Below are positions 6,242-6,854 of a stretch of DNA of 6,854 bases, piece after piece; the first letter of the stretch is position 1, and each line of letters begins with the position of its first letter. The stretch comes from Chloroflexota bacterium (GTDB lineage: Bacteria; Chloroflexota; Anaerolineae; UBA1429), in contig JACIWY010000189.1 of NCBI GenBank assembly GCA_014360745.1, positions 1 through 6,854 on the forward strand, written 5' to 3'. The position numbers and the translations under genes are program-made. Under the pieces are notes generated by a model. It saw only the letters and a program-made list of their open reading frames with translations, had not been told where the DNA came from and did no database searches.

Positions 6242-6794
6242 ATGAAGATCGAAGCGATACGGCTTGGCAGGCTACACACTCCAAGAGGCCCTGCGGGTAG
6301 GTCGAGCGTTGGAGGAATTGGGTTTTTTATGGTTCGAGGAGCCGCTCCCCGATAGAGAACAGGTCGCCCTACAAGCGTTGTGTCGGGCGTTGGACATTCC
6401 AGTGGTAGCGCCCGAATCGCTGATGCATGATTTGACTCTTTGCGCTCAATGGCTTCTCTCCGGCGCAACGGACTGGGTGCGGGCCAACGCCCGCCACGGA
6501 GCGACGGCGGCGCTCAAGTTGGCGCACCTGACAGAATTGCACGGTGCGAACGTCGAGTTCAACGGCCCCGGCGGACTTTTTGGGTTAGTGCATGCGCACC
6601 TGGTTTGCTGTGTAAATAATACCAGTTACTATGAGTACTTTCCCGGCGGCTCGCGCGACGAGGCAGGTCGCGATATCGGCCTACAGAACCCGCCCGTACC
6701 GCGAGAAGGATACATCGCACCTCCGGAGGGGCCCGGTTGGGGCGCGGAATGGGACAAGGAACGCTTCCAAACCCGGCGCGCCGCCTATTTATGA
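6242..6794 (+). pseudogene. Enolase-superfamily (mandelate racemase/muconate lactonizing type) sugar-acid dehydratase, remnant with large internal deletion
   Basis: The ATG at 6242 opens MKIEAIRLG, a typical start of this superfamily, but this frame soon turns into unrelated sequence. The next frame, from about 6270, carries GYTLQEAL and continues as a clear C-terminal half of the barrel to the stop at 6792-6794. That part holds WFEEPLPD and VVAPES, whose glutamates fit the second and third metal ligands, then LKLAHLTELHG, NGPGGLFGLVHAHL and the C-terminal GWGAEWD region. Whole proteins are about 370-400 residues; here about 200 are missing, including the capping domain, the usual catalytic lysines and the first metal ligand (the DAN motif just before GY). 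The join is near 6262-6272 and shifts the frame, so no active enzyme can form. A short product from TTG at 6264 is possible but would be an inactive 176-residue fragment. In the kept part, the Asp and PHG seen in mandelate racemase are not conserved, so the original substrate cannot be named. Confidence 0.8.
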
Positions 6795-6824
6795 ATGGAT
6801 CGAGCCTGGCCGGAGAACGCGGGA

Positions 6825-6854
6825 CCCGGGGCCCAAAGCGATCGCTCCGGGCCC
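6825..6854. repeat. GC-rich inverted repeat after the dehydratase remnant
   Basis: GGGCCC at 6829-6834 and at 6849-6854 flank the perfect 10-bp palindrome AGCGATCGCT (6837-6846). Together they can fold into a strong hairpin 35 bp after the stop codon. It could be the stem of a terminator, but the window ends before any T-tract could be seen. Confidence 0.4.

Noticed and set aside
5998..6468. 156-codon minus-strand open frame crossing the intergenic stretch and the dehydratase remnant
   Set aside because: No domain or ribosome site, Pro/Arg/Ser-rich, and opposite to the clear enolase-superfamily coding sequence.
6837..6846. AGCGATCGCT contains GCGATCGC, the HIP1 motif abundant in cyanobacteria
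   Set aside because: A single copy, and the proteins do not suggest a cyanobacterium; it is better seen as part of the local inverted repeat.

Overview
The window looks like a piece of chromosome from a Chloroflexota bacterium (Anaerolineae/Caldilineae-like). This is an inference from the style of the proteins: a Tat-type lipoprotein binding protein, family-1 sugar ABC permeases, a membrane hybrid histidine kinase with degenerate tandem receivers, and a regulator with a helix-turn-helix, a decayed ATPase and a receiver. Coding DNA is mostly about 55-65% GC. There are no RNA genes, CRISPR arrays, transposases or integrases that I can support.

Layout. Positions 1-2161, minus strand: a carbohydrate ABC importer operon read right to left, MalF-type permease (1214-2161), MalG-type permease (312-1211), then the start of a lipoprotein solute-binding protein (1-216, cut by the window edge). 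No ATPase gene is present here. Positions 2162-2391: a regulatory intergenic region with two promoter-like sequences facing each other, a 16-bp near-palindrome between them, and a tandem CTGACATT repeat directly before the next gene. Positions 2392-3621, plus strand: a multidomain response regulator. Positions 3622-3678: a short convergent gap. Positions 3679-5883, minus strand: a 734-residue membrane hybrid histidine kinase. Positions 5884-6241: a gene-free stretch with promoter-like sequences on both strands. Positions 6242-6794, plus strand: a broken enolase-superfamily sugar-acid dehydratase gene that keeps only its first few codons and its C-terminal half. Positions 6795-6854: a GC-rich inverted repeat.

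How the parts may work together: the importer brings in a sugar or oligosaccharide. The receiver-containing regulator is divergent from the importer operon and convergent with the histidine kinase, so the kinase, regulator and importer could form one sugar-responsive module. That link rests on gene position only. The dehydratase remnant suggests the locus once also carried sugar-acid catabolism that is now lost in this strain.
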